NCBI RefSeq assembly: GCF_005503145.1
Contig: NZ_SCNV01000059.1
Span: 1-52,006 of the forward strand
Source of the DNA: Burkholderia sp. 4M9327F10
Lineage (GTDB): Bacteria > Pseudomonadota > Gammaproteobacteria > Burkholderiales > Burkholderiaceae
DNA length: 52,006 bases
Direction of reading: 5' to 3'
Position numbers and translations under genes: made by a program. This document shows, in pieces, positions 27,597-36,684 of the stretch. Every line of letters begins with the position of its first letter. Positions within the stretch are counted from its first letter, which is position 1. The notes below the pieces were generated by a model that saw only the letters and a list, made by a program, of their open reading frames with translations, ran no database searches and was not told the DNA's origin.

Positions 27597-27760
27597 AATA
27601 GCGGGTTGGGCGACTTTTTAAATGTGGGGCAGCGTGTAACCAGCCGGCCTGCGCGGATGCCGCATGCGCGGACGCTGCAAAACAAACGATTATAAACGCT
27701 CAAAGCGGGACGGGGCGGCGCAGCGCCGTTCCGGCGTCCCCCGAATGATAAAATCCGCGG

Positions 27761-28426
27761 ATGAAAAAACTTGTCATCCTGATTTCGGGGCGGGGCAGCA
27801 ACATGGAAGCCATTGTGCGCGCCTGCTCGCACGAAGGCTGGCCGGCGCAAGTCGCCGCCGTGATTGCCAACCGCCCAGACGCCGCGGGCCTTGAGTTTGC
27901 CGCGTCACACGGCATTGCCACAGCGGTGGTCGACCACCGCCAGTTTCCCGACCGCGAGTCGTTCGACGCCGCTCTTGCGCGCCAGATTGACGCTTTCACG
28001 CCGGATCTGGTCGTGCTCGCCGGCTTCATGCGCGTGTTGACGTCCGGCTTTGTCGACCACTACGCGGCGCGTATGCTGAACGTGCATCCGTCGCTGCTGC
28101 CGAGCTTCGCGGGCCTGAAAACCCACCAGCAGGCGCTCGACGCCGGCGTGCGCCTGCACGGCGCTTCTGTCCATTTTGTCACGTCACAGCTCGATCATGG
28201 GCCTATCGTGATCCAGTCGGCCGTGCCGGTGCAGGACGGCGACGACGCTGCGGCGCTCGCCGAGCGCGTGCTGGCTACCGAACACGTCATTTACCCCCGC
28301 GCGGTGCGCTGGTTCGTCGAAGGGCGCCTCGCGCTCGACGGGCTGCGCGTCACGCTGACGCCGCCGGAGCCGCAATGGCTCTTTGCCGACATCAATAGCA
28401 ACAAGATCGCCGGAGAGGGCGTATGA
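27761..28426 (+). CDS. purN: Phosphoribosylglycinamide formyltransferase
   Basis: This 221-residue enzyme transfers a formyl group from 10-formyl-THF to GAR in purine synthesis. The N-terminus VILISGRGSNMEAIV is the substrate phosphate loop. The active-site region MLNVHPSLLPSFAGLKTHQQAL (about 105-126) contains the conserved HPSLLP, and the QLDHGPIV segment (near 144) follows. It is slightly longer than E. coli PurN at the C-terminus. The stop overlaps the next gene's ATG by 4 nt. It is divergent from ribF across 164 bp. Confidence 0.96.
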   Translation: MKKLVILISGRGSNMEAIVRACSHEGWPAQVAAVIANRPDAAGLEFAASHGIATAVVDHRQFPDRESFDAALARQIDAFTPDLVVLAGFMRVLTSGFVDHYAARMLNVHPSLLPSFAGLKTHQQALDAGVRLHGASVHFVTSQLDHGPIVIQSAVPVQDGDDAAALAERVLATEHVIYPRAVRWFVEGRLALDGLRVTLTPPEPQWLFADINSNKIAGEGV

Positions 28427-29682
28427 GACTGCATGGATTTCTGATTGGACAAACCGAAACGCTGCTGGCGGACGTGCTGAAGCTGGCCGGCCCCGCCGAC
28501 GCGGCCACCAGCCGGTTTTTTCGCGCCCACCCGAAGCTTGGGCACGGCGAGCGCGGTGTGATCGCTGAAGCGGTGTTCGCGGTGCTGCGCCGGCGCATGG
28601 AGTTCGCCCACCTGGCCGAAAGCGGCACGGGCAGCCCGGCACGCCGGATGGCCTTGCTCGGCCTGATGCAAACGGCGGGGCGCTCGGCCCTGAAGCCGTT
28701 TGTGTCCGATACCGAGTCCAACTGGCTCGAACACGTCGCGAAGATCGACCCGGAAAGTTTGCCGCTGCGGATTCGCATGAATCTGCCCGACTGGATCTAT
28801 CAGGCGCTGTCGCAGCGCTTCGAGGCCGAAGAGCTGGCGCAGCTGGCCGCCGCGCTGAACTACCCGGCGCCGCTGGACCTGCGCGCCAACCCGATCAAGG
28901 CGACCCGCGACGACGTGCTGGGCGCGCTCTCGAAGGCCGGCATCGAGGCAGGCGCGACGCCGTTTGCGCCGCTGGGCGTGCGGGTGGTCGGCAAACCGCC
29001 GCTCACCAAGCTCGACGCGTTCCAGAACGGCTGGGTCGAGGTGCAGGACGAGGGCAGCCAGTTGCTGTGTTCGCTGGTCGCGCCCCGGCGCGGAGAAATG
29101 ATCGTCGACTTTTGCGCCGGCGCGGGCGGCAAGACTTTGGCGCTGGGCGCGATGATGCGCTCCACGGGCCGTCTGTACGCGTTCGACATCTCCGAGCGGC
29201 GCCTCGCCAAGCTCAAGCCACGCCTCGCGCGCAGCGGGCTGTCGAACGTCAACCCGGTCTTGATCGACAGCGAGCATGACGCCAAGATCAAGCGCCTTGC
29301 GGGCAAGATCGACCGCGTGCTGGTGGATGCGCCGTGCAGTGGCCTCGGCACGCTGCGCCGCAATCCGGACCTGAAATGGCGTCAATCGCCGGAATCGATC
29401 GCGGAACTGGCGCCCAAGCAGTTGTCGATCCTGACGAGCGCGGCGCGCCTCGTGAAGGTCGGCGGGCGTCTGGTGTATGCGACCTGCAGCATTCTGGAAG
29501 CGGAGAACGAAGCGATCGTCACGCAGTTCCTCGCCAATCATCCGGGCTTCGCGCTCGTGCCGGCGCGCGACGTGCTGGCTGAGCAGCGCGTCGAGATCGA
29601 GATGGGCGACTACCTGTCCCTGTGGCCGCACCGCCACGCCACCGACGGCTTTTTCGCCGCCGTGCTGGAGCGCCGCGCTTAA
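28423..29682 (+). CDS. RsmB/NOP family RNA (cytosine-5) methyltransferase
   Basis: This 419-residue protein should methylate C5 of a cytosine in rRNA using S-adenosylmethionine. It has an N-terminal helical region (about 1-140), then a PUA-like/linker part and the Rossmann domain. The SAM loop is VDFCAGAGGKTLALGAMM near 226-243. The two catalytic cysteines are in DAPCSGLGTLRRNPDLKW near 302 and YATCSILEAEN near 350. This is the RsmB two-cysteine architecture, but its N-terminal region does not clearly match the NusB-like domain of E. coli RsmB, so I leave the symbol open. The ATG overlaps the purN stop by 4 nt. Confidence 0.9.
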   Translation: MRLHGFLIGQTETLLADVLKLAGPADAATSRFFRAHPKLGHGERGVIAEAVFAVLRRRMEFAHLAESGTGSPARRMALLGLMQTAGRSALKPFVSDTESNWLEHVAKIDPESLPLRIRMNLPDWIYQALSQRFEAEELAQLAAALNYPAPLDLRANPIKATRDDVLGALSKAGIEAGATPFAPLGVRVVGKPPLTKLDAFQNGWVEVQDEGSQLLCSLVAPRRGEMIVDFCAGAGGKTLALGAMMRSTGRLYAFDISERRLAKLKPRLARSGLSNVNPVLIDSEHDAKIKRLAGKIDRVLVDAPCSGLGTLRRNPDLKWRQSPESIAELAPKQLSILTSAARLVKVGGRLVYATCSILEAENEAIVTQFLANHPGFALVPARDVLAEQRVEIEMGDYLSLWPHRHATDGFFAAVLERRA

Positions 29683-29771
29683 GGCGCAGCAAGCGCCGCG
29701 GGCGCGCCGGCTGCCTTGATTTGATGTAATTGTCATGGCAGTCGCGCCGCGCCGGGCGCCACAACGACACC

Positions 29772-31124
29772 ATGCACAACCGGATCTTCTCCCACCTGTT
29801 CGGCGACGTTGCCCACGACTTTGGCCAGCCCGTGATGCTCTGGCAGGTGGGCCTGCTGCTCGGCACGCTGGCGCTTGCTTGGGGGCTCGCCTGGCTGCTG
29901 CGCCGCACGCTAGATCTGCGCCGCCAGACGCGGTATCAGGCGCTGCGCTTCGGCGCGGAAAGCCTGAACCGCGCATTTTTTCCATTAATCGGCGCGGGTC
30001 TGGTCTGGATTGCGCAGGCGGTCGCCGGCCCGTTCATGCACACCGCGCTGCTCGACCTGGCGCTGGTGCCGCTGTTCGGCATCGGCCTGATCTACGTGAT
30101 GTTTTTCTTCGCCCGCCGCGTCTTTGCGAGCCATGGCGAAGCGCATACGTGGCTTTTCTTCGGCGAGAAAATCGTTTCGCTGATCGTCTGGATCGGCATG
30201 GTGCTCACCGTGATGGGCATTCAGGACGACGTGCTCGACTGGATGGCCAGCGTGCATTTTCGCGTCGCCAATGCGCATATGACGCTGCTGTCGCTCTCCA
30301 CCGGCCTGCTGTGGGTCTGCGTGACGATGATCGTGGCGATGTGGCTCGGCTCGGCATTCGAAGAACGGCTGATGCGCTCGCGCACGCTCGACGCGAATCT
30401 GAAAGTGGTGGTGGCGCGGGTCGGCCGGGCGTTGTTCATGCTGGCCGCGGTGCTGATCAGCCTGTCGCTGGTCGGCATCGACATCACCGTGCTCGGCGTG
30501 TTCGGCGGCGCGCTGGGCGTGGGGCTCGGCTTCGGCCTGCAGAAGATCGCCAGCAACTATGTGTCCGGCTTCATCATCCTGATCGACCGCTCGCTGCGGA
30601 TCGGCGACACCATCAACACCGGCGGTCTGCAGGGCATGGTCACGCAGATCCGCACCCGCTATACGGTGGTGCGCGGTCTCGACGGCATCGAAACGCTGAT
30701 TCCGAACGAAAAGCTGATTACCGACGTCGTCCAGAACCAGTCGTCGTATCTGACGCGCGGCTACGCGAAGCTTGCGGTGCAGGTCGCTTATACCTCGGAC
30801 GTCGAGCAGGCCATGAGCTTGCTCGCGCAAGCGGCCGCCGGGGTGGAGCGGGTGCTGCGGGACCCGGCGCCCACGCCTTATCTGGCGGGCTTTGGGCAGG
30901 ACGGGATCAACCTCGAGCTGGGTTTCTGGATCGAGGACGCCGCGACCGGTACCGCCGGCGTGCGCTCGGCGATCAACCGCAATATCTGGCGCCTCTTTAG
31001 CGAAAACGGCATTTCGATCCCGTTCGCCCAACGCGAAGTGCGTATTGTGGGCGCGAGCGACATACTGTCGCGACCGGCAAATATGACCGAAGGGGTGGCT
31101 GGCGAGCCGGACGGCGCCGCCTGA
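29772..31124 (+). CDS. MscS family mechanosensitive ion channel
   Basis: This 450-residue inner-membrane protein starts at the ATG at 29772 (MHNRIFSHLFG); the frame from 29730 has an unlikely hydrophilic N-terminus. Five or more membrane segments precede the MscS core. The pore helix and beta domain read VFGGALGVGLGFGLQKIASNYVSGFIILIDRS near 240-270, followed by RIGDTINTGGLQGMVTQIRTRYTVV. The Gly/Ala-rich pore helix is that of MscS and the extra N-terminal helices are those of larger MscS-like proteins. It probably opens on membrane tension after osmotic downshock. It lies 90 nt after the methyltransferase gene, possibly in the same transcript. Confidence 0.92.
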   Translation: MHNRIFSHLFGDVAHDFGQPVMLWQVGLLLGTLALAWGLAWLLRRTLDLRRQTRYQALRFGAESLNRAFFPLIGAGLVWIAQAVAGPFMHTALLDLALVPLFGIGLIYVMFFFARRVFASHGEAHTWLFFGEKIVSLIVWIGMVLTVMGIQDDVLDWMASVHFRVANAHMTLLSLSTGLLWVCVTMIVAMWLGSAFEERLMRSRTLDANLKVVVARVGRALFMLAAVLISLSLVGIDITVLGVFGGALGVGLGFGLQKIASNYVSGFIILIDRSLRIGDTINTGGLQGMVTQIRTRYTVVRGLDGIETLIPNEKLITDVVQNQSSYLTRGYAKLAVQVAYTSDVEQAMSLLAQAAAGVERVLRDPAPTPYLAGFGQDGINLELGFWIEDAATGTAGVRSAINRNIWRLFSENGISIPFAQREVRIVGASDILSRPANMTEGVAGEPDGAA

Positions 31125-31129
31125 CGGGG

Positions 31130-31148
31130 CGCCGGCGTCACGCCGGCG
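31130..31148 (+). terminator. Hairpin after the MscS-type gene, possible weak terminator
   Basis: A perfect 8-bp stem CGCCGGCG / CGCCGGCG with a 3-nt loop starts 6 nt past the stop codon. There is no T-run on the plus strand (TATCAAAAAA follows), so intrinsic termination is doubtful. It may stabilise the 3' end. Confidence 0.4.
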
Positions 31149-31210
31149 TATCAAAAAAGCGCGCCAGCGTGTTTCCCCCAGGTTGATGCGCCACAAAAAA
31201 TCCCCAATTG

Positions 31211-31241
31211 TTACAAACACTTGGAACGGTTCAAGTAGAAT
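31211..31241 (+). promoter_or_regulatory. Candidate desaturase promoter with overlapping inverted repeat
   Basis: An imperfect inverted repeat, ACTTGGAACGGTTCAAGT, lies at 31219-31236 (outer arms ACTTG / CAAGT). It directly abuts a -10-like TAGAAT at 31236-31241. A possible -35, TTACAA, is at 31211, with a long 19-nt spacer. A repressor bound there would block the promoter; TetR-type regulators (FabR, DesT) control desaturases in other proteobacteria. The assignment is inference. Confidence 0.4.
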
Positions 31242-31298
31242 AACGTCCAATCTGGCCGTATGCTTTCACTTTCTTGACGCCGCGTTTTTGATCATCCC

Positions 31299-31351
31299 TT
31301 TGGTTACTTTGGTTAGCCGTTTCCTGGTTATCTTTGGTTGCCGTTCGGTTG
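31299..31351 (+). repeat. Cluster of five TTTGGTTA-like octamers in the desaturase leader
   Basis: TTTGGTTA occurs at 31299 and 31308. CCTGGTTA follows at 31323, TTTGGTTG at 31333 and TTCGGTTG at 31344. The spacing is 9-15 nt. The cluster is T/G-rich in an otherwise GC-rich genome and lies in the probable 5' UTR. Confidence 0.5.
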
Positions 31352-31407
31352 TTGTGTGCGCGTTGTCTTCAGGTGTCCTGTCACTCTCGTTTCACAGGTA
31401 AATTGCC

Positions 31408-32604
31408 TTGCTGAATTCCTTGCTTGATTTTCTTGCCCACGGTCTGCTGCGCTTCTCCTGGTGGCAACTCGTGGTGTACACGCTTGTGGTGACGCACATC
31501 ACCATCGTCGGCGTTACGGTGTATCTGCACCGCTGCCAGGCGCACCGCGCCCTTGACCTGCATCCCGCAGTCAGTCATTTTTTCCGCTTCTGGCTGTGGA
31601 TGACCACGGGCATGCTGACCGGCCAATGGGCCGCGATTCACCGTAAGCATCACGCCAAGTGCGAAACCGAAGAAGATCCGCATAGCCCGCAAACGCGCGG
31701 CATCTGGAAGGTTTTGCTGGAAGGCGCCGAGCTGTATCGCACGGAAGCGAAGAACGAAGAGACCATGCGCAAGTTCAGTCACGGCACGCCGAACGACTGG
31801 ATGGAACGCAACGTTTACACGAAGTACCCGATTCTGGGCGTGAGCCTGATGATGGTGCTGAACGTGGCGCTGTTCGGCCTCGTCGGCCTGACGGTCTGGG
31901 CCGTGCAGATGATCTGGATTCCGTTCTGGGCGGCCGGCGTCGTCAACGGTCTCGCGCACTTCTGGGGCTATCGCAACTTCAACTCGTCGGATGCGAGCAC
32001 CAACATCTTCCCGTGGGGCATCCTGATCGGTGGCGAAGAACTGCATAACAACCACCACACGTATGCGACTTCGGCCAAGCTGTCGAACAAGTGGTACGAG
32101 TTCGATATCGGCTGGATGTACATCCGCATCATGTCGGCGTTCCGCCTCGCCAAGGTGAAGAAGATTGCGCCCACGCCGCGCCTGACCACCGGCAAGCTGG
32201 TGCTCGACCAGGACACGCTGCAAGCCGTGCTGGCCAACCGCTATGAAGTGATGGCCCGCTACGGCAAGGCGCTCAAGCGCGCTTATCGCCAGGAACTGGC
32301 GCATCTGAAGGAAGTGGGCGCGCGCGAAAAGTATCAGTTGATGCGCGGTGCACGCAGCTGGTTCCACAAGGAAGAAGCCGGCCTCGACGAACCGCAGAAG
32401 CGTCAGTTGCCGCAGATCTTCGCGAACAGCCAGAAGCTGCGCACTTATATCGAACTGCGTAATGAGCTGGCCGCCATGTGGGAGCGTTCGAACGCTTCGC
32501 GTGAACAGTTGCTGGTGCAGTTGCAGGATTGGTGCCATCGCGCGGAACAAAGCGGCATCAAGGCTCTCCAGGAGTTTGCAACGCGCCTGCGTCGCTATGC
32601 ATAA
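31408..32604 (+). CDS. Fatty acid desaturase (acyl-CoA/acyl-lipid delta-9 type)
   Basis: This 398-residue integral membrane di-iron enzyme introduces a double bond into fatty acyl chains. All three histidine boxes are present: HRCQAH near 46-51, HRKHH near 83-87 and ELHNNHH near 215-221. Membrane segments lie between them (WWQLVVYTLVVTHITIVGVTV; GVSLMMVLNVALFGLVGLTV). The C-terminal about 110 residues are charged and helical, an extension beyond the catalytic core. The start is a TTG at 31408 (reading MLNSLLDFLAHG) with only a weak AGGTAA upstream, and no ATG in frame gives a better N-terminus. It is followed by a strong terminator, so it is transcribed separately from nadA. Confidence 0.93.
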   Translation: MLNSLLDFLAHGLLRFSWWQLVVYTLVVTHITIVGVTVYLHRCQAHRALDLHPAVSHFFRFWLWMTTGMLTGQWAAIHRKHHAKCETEEDPHSPQTRGIWKVLLEGAELYRTEAKNEETMRKFSHGTPNDWMERNVYTKYPILGVSLMMVLNVALFGLVGLTVWAVQMIWIPFWAAGVVNGLAHFWGYRNFNSSDASTNIFPWGILIGGEELHNNHHTYATSAKLSNKWYEFDIGWMYIRIMSAFRLAKVKKIAPTPRLTTGKLVLDQDTLQAVLANRYEVMARYGKALKRAYRQELAHLKEVGAREKYQLMRGARSWFHKEEAGLDEPQKRQLPQIFANSQKLRTYIELRNELAAMWERSNASREQLLVQLQDWCHRAEQSGIKALQEFATRLRRYA

Positions 32605-32636
32605 GCACGAAATCTATTAAAATTTAGTTACGTCAC

Positions 32637-32668
32637 AAAACCCCGCGTTGGCGGGGTTTTGCTTTTTT
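32637..32668 (+). terminator. Terminator of the desaturase gene
   Basis: A perfect 10-bp stem (AAAACCCCGC / GCGGGGTTTT) with a GTTG loop is followed by GCTTTTTT. It starts 33 nt after the stop. Confidence 0.9.
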
Positions 32669-32775
32669 GGGCCGCCAAAAAACGTCGGACGTGACGCGTA
32701 GCGCGCGCACCGTAGCACGTGCATACGAGCATCACGCACGGCCATCCGCGGCGAATCAGCAGGGCAGAGGGGATC

Positions 32776-33915
32776 ATGAATCAGCAGGCGATCAGGAGCG
32801 TCGAATACGACCGGCCGCAGGCGCAGGGCCTGACGTGCGGTATCGGGCAAGCGTGGGCAAAGGTGCCGGACGCGCCATCGGCAGAAGAAAAGCTCGCGCT
32901 GAAGGCGCGTATTCGCGAGTTGCTGGCGCGTGAGAAGGCGGTGCTCGTCGCGCACTACTATGTGGACGCGGAGCTGCAGGAACTTGCCGACGAGACCGGC
33001 GGCTGCGTGGCGGATTCGTTGGAGATGGCACGTTTCGGCCGCGATCATGAGGCAAAGACACTGGTGGTGGCCGGCGTGCGCTTCATGGGTGAGACCTCGA
33101 AGATTCTCAGTCCCGACAAGCGTGTATTGATGCCGGATCTCGATGCGACCTGCTCGCTCGATCTCGGCTGCCCCGTCGATGAGTTTTCCGCGTTCTGCGA
33201 TGCGCATCCGGATCGCACGGTAGTGGTCTACGCCAACACCAGCGCGGCCGTGAAGGCGCGGGCAGACTGGATGGTGACCTCGTCGATCGGACTAGAGATT
33301 GTCGCTGACCTGCATGCGCGCGGAGAAAAGCTGATCTGGGCGCCGGACCGGCACCTGGGTAGCTACATTCAGAAGAAGACCGGCGCGGACATGCTGCTGT
33401 GGCAGGGCTCGTGCCTCGTGCACGACGAATTCAAGGGCATCGAACTCGATCTGCTGCGCGAGCAATATCCGGATGCGAAGGTGCTGGTGCATCCCGAGTC
33501 GCCGGAAAGCGTGGTTGCGCAGGCAGATGTGGTGGGCTCGACGACGCAACTGATCGATGCCGCGCAACGGCTCGATGCGAAGCACTTCATCGTCGCAACG
33601 GATCTGGGCATTCTGTACAAGATGCGGCTTGCCGCGCCGGGCAAGACCTTTATCGAGGCGCCCACGGCCGGCAACAGCGCGACCTGCAAGAGCTGCGCGC
33701 ATTGCCCGTGGATGGCGATGAACGGACTGGCAAACCTGGCTGACGTGCTGGAGCGCGGTCACAACGAGATCTTCGTTGACCGCGCGGTGAGCGAGCGCGC
33801 CCGCGTGCCGATCGACCGCATGCTGGACTTTGCTGCACGGCGCAAGACGCGTGTGCAGGCAAGCGGTGATCTGGCGAAGGACACGGCCTTGTTTTCGAAC
33901 GTGGGGGCGGCGTAA
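32776..33915 (+). CDS. nadA: Quinolinate synthase A
   Basis: This 379-residue [4Fe-4S] enzyme condenses iminoaspartate, made by NadB, with dihydroxyacetone phosphate to quinolinate. The start is the ATG at 32776 (MNQQAIRSVEYDRP), with AGAGGGG about 5 nt upstream; the ATG at 32719 lacks such a site. The three cluster cysteines are visible in DATCSLDLGCP near 128, WQGSCLVHDEF near 213 and ATCKSCAHCPWMAMN near 300. AHYYVDAELQELAD near 57 is the substrate region. The nadA stop and the nadC start share one base (TAATG), so they are coupled. Confidence 0.97.
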   Translation: MNQQAIRSVEYDRPQAQGLTCGIGQAWAKVPDAPSAEEKLALKARIRELLAREKAVLVAHYYVDAELQELADETGGCVADSLEMARFGRDHEAKTLVVAGVRFMGETSKILSPDKRVLMPDLDATCSLDLGCPVDEFSAFCDAHPDRTVVVYANTSAAVKARADWMVTSSIGLEIVADLHARGEKLIWAPDRHLGSYIQKKTGADMLLWQGSCLVHDEFKGIELDLLREQYPDAKVLVHPESPESVVAQADVVGSTTQLIDAAQRLDAKHFIVATDLGILYKMRLAAPGKTFIEAPTAGNSATCKSCAHCPWMAMNGLANLADVLERGHNEIFVDRAVSERARVPIDRMLDFAARRKTRVQASGDLAKDTALFSNVGAA

Positions 33916-34835
33916 TGGCGGTAGCAGATGTAGCTGAGCAGGATCAGGTGCAGTATCCGGCTGACGCGGTCTCGCCATTGTTTGCAGAGGTGCGGGCGCA
34001 GTACGGCGCGGCGTTTGATGCAGCACTCGCGCGCAACGTTGCGGACGCGCTGGCGGAGGATGTTGGCGCCGGCGATCAAACGGGGCGCCTTGTGCCGGCC
34101 GACGCGCTGCGCGACGCGCGCATCATCGTGCGTGAAGACGCCGTGCTGTGCGGCGTGCCGTGGTTCAACGCAGTGCTGCACAGTGTCGATCCGCGCATCG
34201 AGGTGCGGTGGCGTTATCGTGAAGGCGAGCGTATGACGGCGGATAAGCCGGTGTGTGAGCTGCGCGGCCCGGCGCGCGCGTTGCTGACCGCCGAGCGCAA
34301 TGCGCTCAATTTCCTGCAGATGCTCTCAGGTGTTGCGAGCGCAACGCGGCGCTACGTCGACGCGATTGCTCATACCCGGACGCGTATTCTGGACACGCGC
34401 AAGACCTTGCCTGGGCTGCGGCTCGCGCAGAAGTATGCGGTGCGCGTGGGCGGCGGCGCCAACCAGCGGCTCGCGCTGTATGACGGCATTCTCATCAAGG
34501 AGAACCACATCGCAGCGGCGGGCGGCGTGGGGGCGGCAATGGATGCTGCGCTTGCCTTGAACGCAGGCGTGTCGATCCAGATCGAGGTCGAAACGCTCGA
34601 GCAGCTTGAGATGGCACTCTCGCATCGCGCGCAATCGGTGCTGCTCGACAATTTCTCGTTCGATGCCATGCGTGAAGCGGTGCGTCTCACCGCGGGACGC
34701 GCCGTGCTCGAGGTCTCGGGCGGCGTGAACTCCGAGACCGTGCGGACGATTGCCGAGACGGGTGTCGATCGCATTTCGATTGGCGCCTTGACGAAGGACG
34801 TGCGCGCAACGGATTACTCGATGCGGATCGTCTGA
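33915..34835 (+). CDS. nadC: Nicotinate-nucleotide diphosphorylase (carboxylating)
   Basis: This 306-residue enzyme turns quinolinate and PRPP into nicotinate mononucleotide, CO2 and pyrophosphate. Family segments include TAERNALNFLQMLSGVAS near 125, TRKTLPGLRLAQKYAVRVGG near 156-175, LYDGILIKENHI near 184-195 and EVSGGVNSETVRTIAETGVDRISIG near the C-terminus. It overlaps nadA by 1 nt and converges on nadB with only 34 nt between the stops. No clear terminator fits in that gap. Confidence 0.97.
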   Translation: MAVADVAEQDQVQYPADAVSPLFAEVRAQYGAAFDAALARNVADALAEDVGAGDQTGRLVPADALRDARIIVREDAVLCGVPWFNAVLHSVDPRIEVRWRYREGERMTADKPVCELRGPARALLTAERNALNFLQMLSGVASATRRYVDAIAHTRTRILDTRKTLPGLRLAQKYAVRVGGGANQRLALYDGILIKENHIAAAGGVGAAMDAALALNAGVSIQIEVETLEQLEMALSHRAQSVLLDNFSFDAMREAVRLTAGRAVLEVSGGVNSETVRTIAETGVDRISIGALTKDVRATDYSMRIV

Positions 34836-34869
34836 TTCCGGTTTCGATCCGATTCAGCCCCGTTGTGCG

Positions 34870-36468
34870 TCAGACATTGCGGTTGCGCACATTCTCCGGC
34901 GACAGCACAGTCGGCAACGCCTTCGGCAGCGCGGCAGGCCAGTCGCGGCTGAAGTGAAGGCCGCGGCTTTCGCGCCGTGAACGGGCGCTGTCCACGATTA
35001 GCGATGCCACGTCGACCAGATTGCGCAGCTCGAGCAGATCGCGGCTCACCTTGAAGTGCGCATAGTACTCGTGGATTTCGTCGCGCAGCAGTGCGAGACG
35101 ATGCTTCGCGCGCGTAAGCCGCTTGTCCGTGCGCACGATGCCGACGTAATTCCACATCAGGCGGCGCAGCTCATCCCAGTTGTGAGCGACCACCACCTCT
35201 TCGTCCGGATCGGACACGCGGCTTTCGTCCCAATCCGGCAGCGGCGCGTGGACGGCGGCGCTGAAGCCTTCCCCTTCGATCGCTGCAGCGGCGGAACGAC
35301 CGATCACGAGGCACTCCAGCAGCGAATTGCTGGCAAGGCGGTTGGCGCCATGCAATCCGGTGCAGGACGTCTCGCCGACCGCGTAGAGGCCCGCCAGATC
35401 GGTGCGGCCGGCCAGGTCCGTGACAACCCCGCCGCACGTGTAGTGCGCGGCCGGCACGACCGGGATCGGCTCCTTGGTGATGTCGATGCCGAACGCGAGG
35501 CAGCGCGCAAGAATCGTCGGGAAGTGCTCTTGCAGGAAAGAGGCCGGCTGGTGGCTGATATCGAGGTACACACAGTCGATGCCGCGCTTCTTGATCTCGA
35601 AGTCGATCGCACGGGCCACGATATCGCGCGGCGCGAGTTCGGCACGTTCGTCGTGCTGTGGCATAAAGCGGGTGCCATCCGGCAGCTTGAGAATACCGCC
35701 TTCGCCACGCACCGCTTCCGAGATCAGGAACGATTTGGCGTACGGATGGAACAGGCAGGTCGGGTGAAACTGGATGAACTCCATGTTGGACACGCGGCAG
35801 CCGGCCCGCCAGGCCATGGCGATGCCGTCGCCGGTGGCGGTATCCGGGTTCGTGGTGTAGAGGTAGACCTTGCCTGCGCCGCCGGTTGCGAGCACCGTGT
35901 GCGGTGCTTCGATGGTGACCGTGCGGCCGCTTTCGAGATCGAGCGCGTACAGGCCATGGCACCGGCGCCCCGGCAAGCCCAGGCGATCCGACGTGATCAG
36001 GTCGATCGCATAGTGGTTTTCGAGCAGCGTGATGTTCGGATGGCGGCGCACACGCTCGCTCAGAGTGGCGACCACCGCGTGACCGGTCGCGTCCGCGGCA
36101 TGAATGATGCGGCGATGGCTATGGCCGCCTTCGCGCGTGAGGTGAAAGCCGAGTTCGGCCGCATCGTCTTTGGTGAACGGCACGCCTTGGGCGATCAGCC
36201 ATTCAATGGCCTCGCGTCCGTGCTCGACAATGAAACGCGTGGCGGCTTCGTCGCACAGGCCGCCGCCGGCGATGAGCGTGTCGCTGACATGGTTTTCGAT
36301 GCTGTCCGCGGAGTCGAGCACGGCTGCGATACCGCCTTGCGCCCAATCGCTGGCGCCTTCCGTCATTGAAACCTTGGCAATTACCGCGACCCGCCGCGTC
36401 TCCGCCAGATTCAGTGCGACACTCAGACCCGCCAGGCCACTGCCGACAATCGCCACATCAAAATTCAT
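34870..36468 (-). CDS. nadB: L-aspartate oxidase
   Basis: This FAD enzyme of about 532 residues oxidises L-aspartate to iminoaspartate, the first step of de novo NAD synthesis. The FAD fold is at the N-terminus (MNFDVAIVGSGLAGLSVALNLAE). The active-site region reads HRIIHAADATGHAV and FIQFHPTCLF. The flavin-contacting TDLAGLYAVGETSCTGLHG stretch runs on into ANRLASNSLLECL. I start at the ATG at 36468; the ATG at 36483 (adds METQE) is equally in frame, and the GGAG between them fits the downstream start. The gene lies opposite and tail-to-tail with nadA-nadC, so all three NAD genes are together but in two transcripts. Confidence 0.96.
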   Translation of the reverse strand: MNFDVAIVGSGLAGLSVALNLAETRRVAVIAKVSMTEGASDWAQGGIAAVLDSADSIENHVSDTLIAGGGLCDEAATRFIVEHGREAIEWLIAQGVPFTKDDAAELGFHLTREGGHSHRRIIHAADATGHAVVATLSERVRRHPNITLLENHYAIDLITSDRLGLPGRRCHGLYALDLESGRTVTIEAPHTVLATGGAGKVYLYTTNPDTATGDGIAMAWRAGCRVSNMEFIQFHPTCLFHPYAKSFLISEAVRGEGGILKLPDGTRFMPQHDERAELAPRDIVARAIDFEIKKRGIDCVYLDISHQPASFLQEHFPTILARCLAFGIDITKEPIPVVPAAHYTCGGVVTDLAGRTDLAGLYAVGETSCTGLHGANRLASNSLLECLVIGRSAAAAIEGEGFSAAVHAPLPDWDESRVSDPDEEVVVAHNWDELRRLMWNYVGIVRTDKRLTRAKHRLALLRDEIHEYYAHFKVSRDLLELRNLVDVASLIVDSARSRRESRGLHFSRDWPAALPKALPTVLSPENVRNRNV

Positions 36469-36625
36469 TTCCTGCGTCTCCATCGCTTGATCGGCCGTTG
36501 CGACTTGTGTCGCCGCTCACCGATAAACGAGCAAGGATACGCGCCGGGCGACCTGAGGGAAAGCTGGCCGGATGGCCGATGTGGAGCAGCAAGCTGCCAG
36601 GGGCGCTGAAAAGGCCTGAAATGCA

Positions 36626-36655
36626 AAAAGCCCCGCACAGGTGCAGGGCTTTTTT
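36626..36655 (-). terminator. Terminator of rpmB-rpmG
   Basis: An imperfect stem (AAGCCCTGCAC / GTGCGGGGCTT on the minus strand) ends in five T. It starts about 30 nt after the rpmG stop. Confidence 0.85.
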
Positions 36656-36684
36656 GTCTTCGTCAACAAGCAGGAGGCAAGATC

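Noticed and set aside
27597..27760. FMN riboswitch or PurR box between ribF and purN
   Set aside because: No match to the conserved RFN element or to an ACGCAAACGTTTGCGT-like site could be found by eye.
31183..31401. 72-codon hydrophobic frame before the desaturase
   Set aside because: No ribosome binding site, and it overlaps the promoter-like and repeat elements. The hydrophobicity comes from the T-rich leader.
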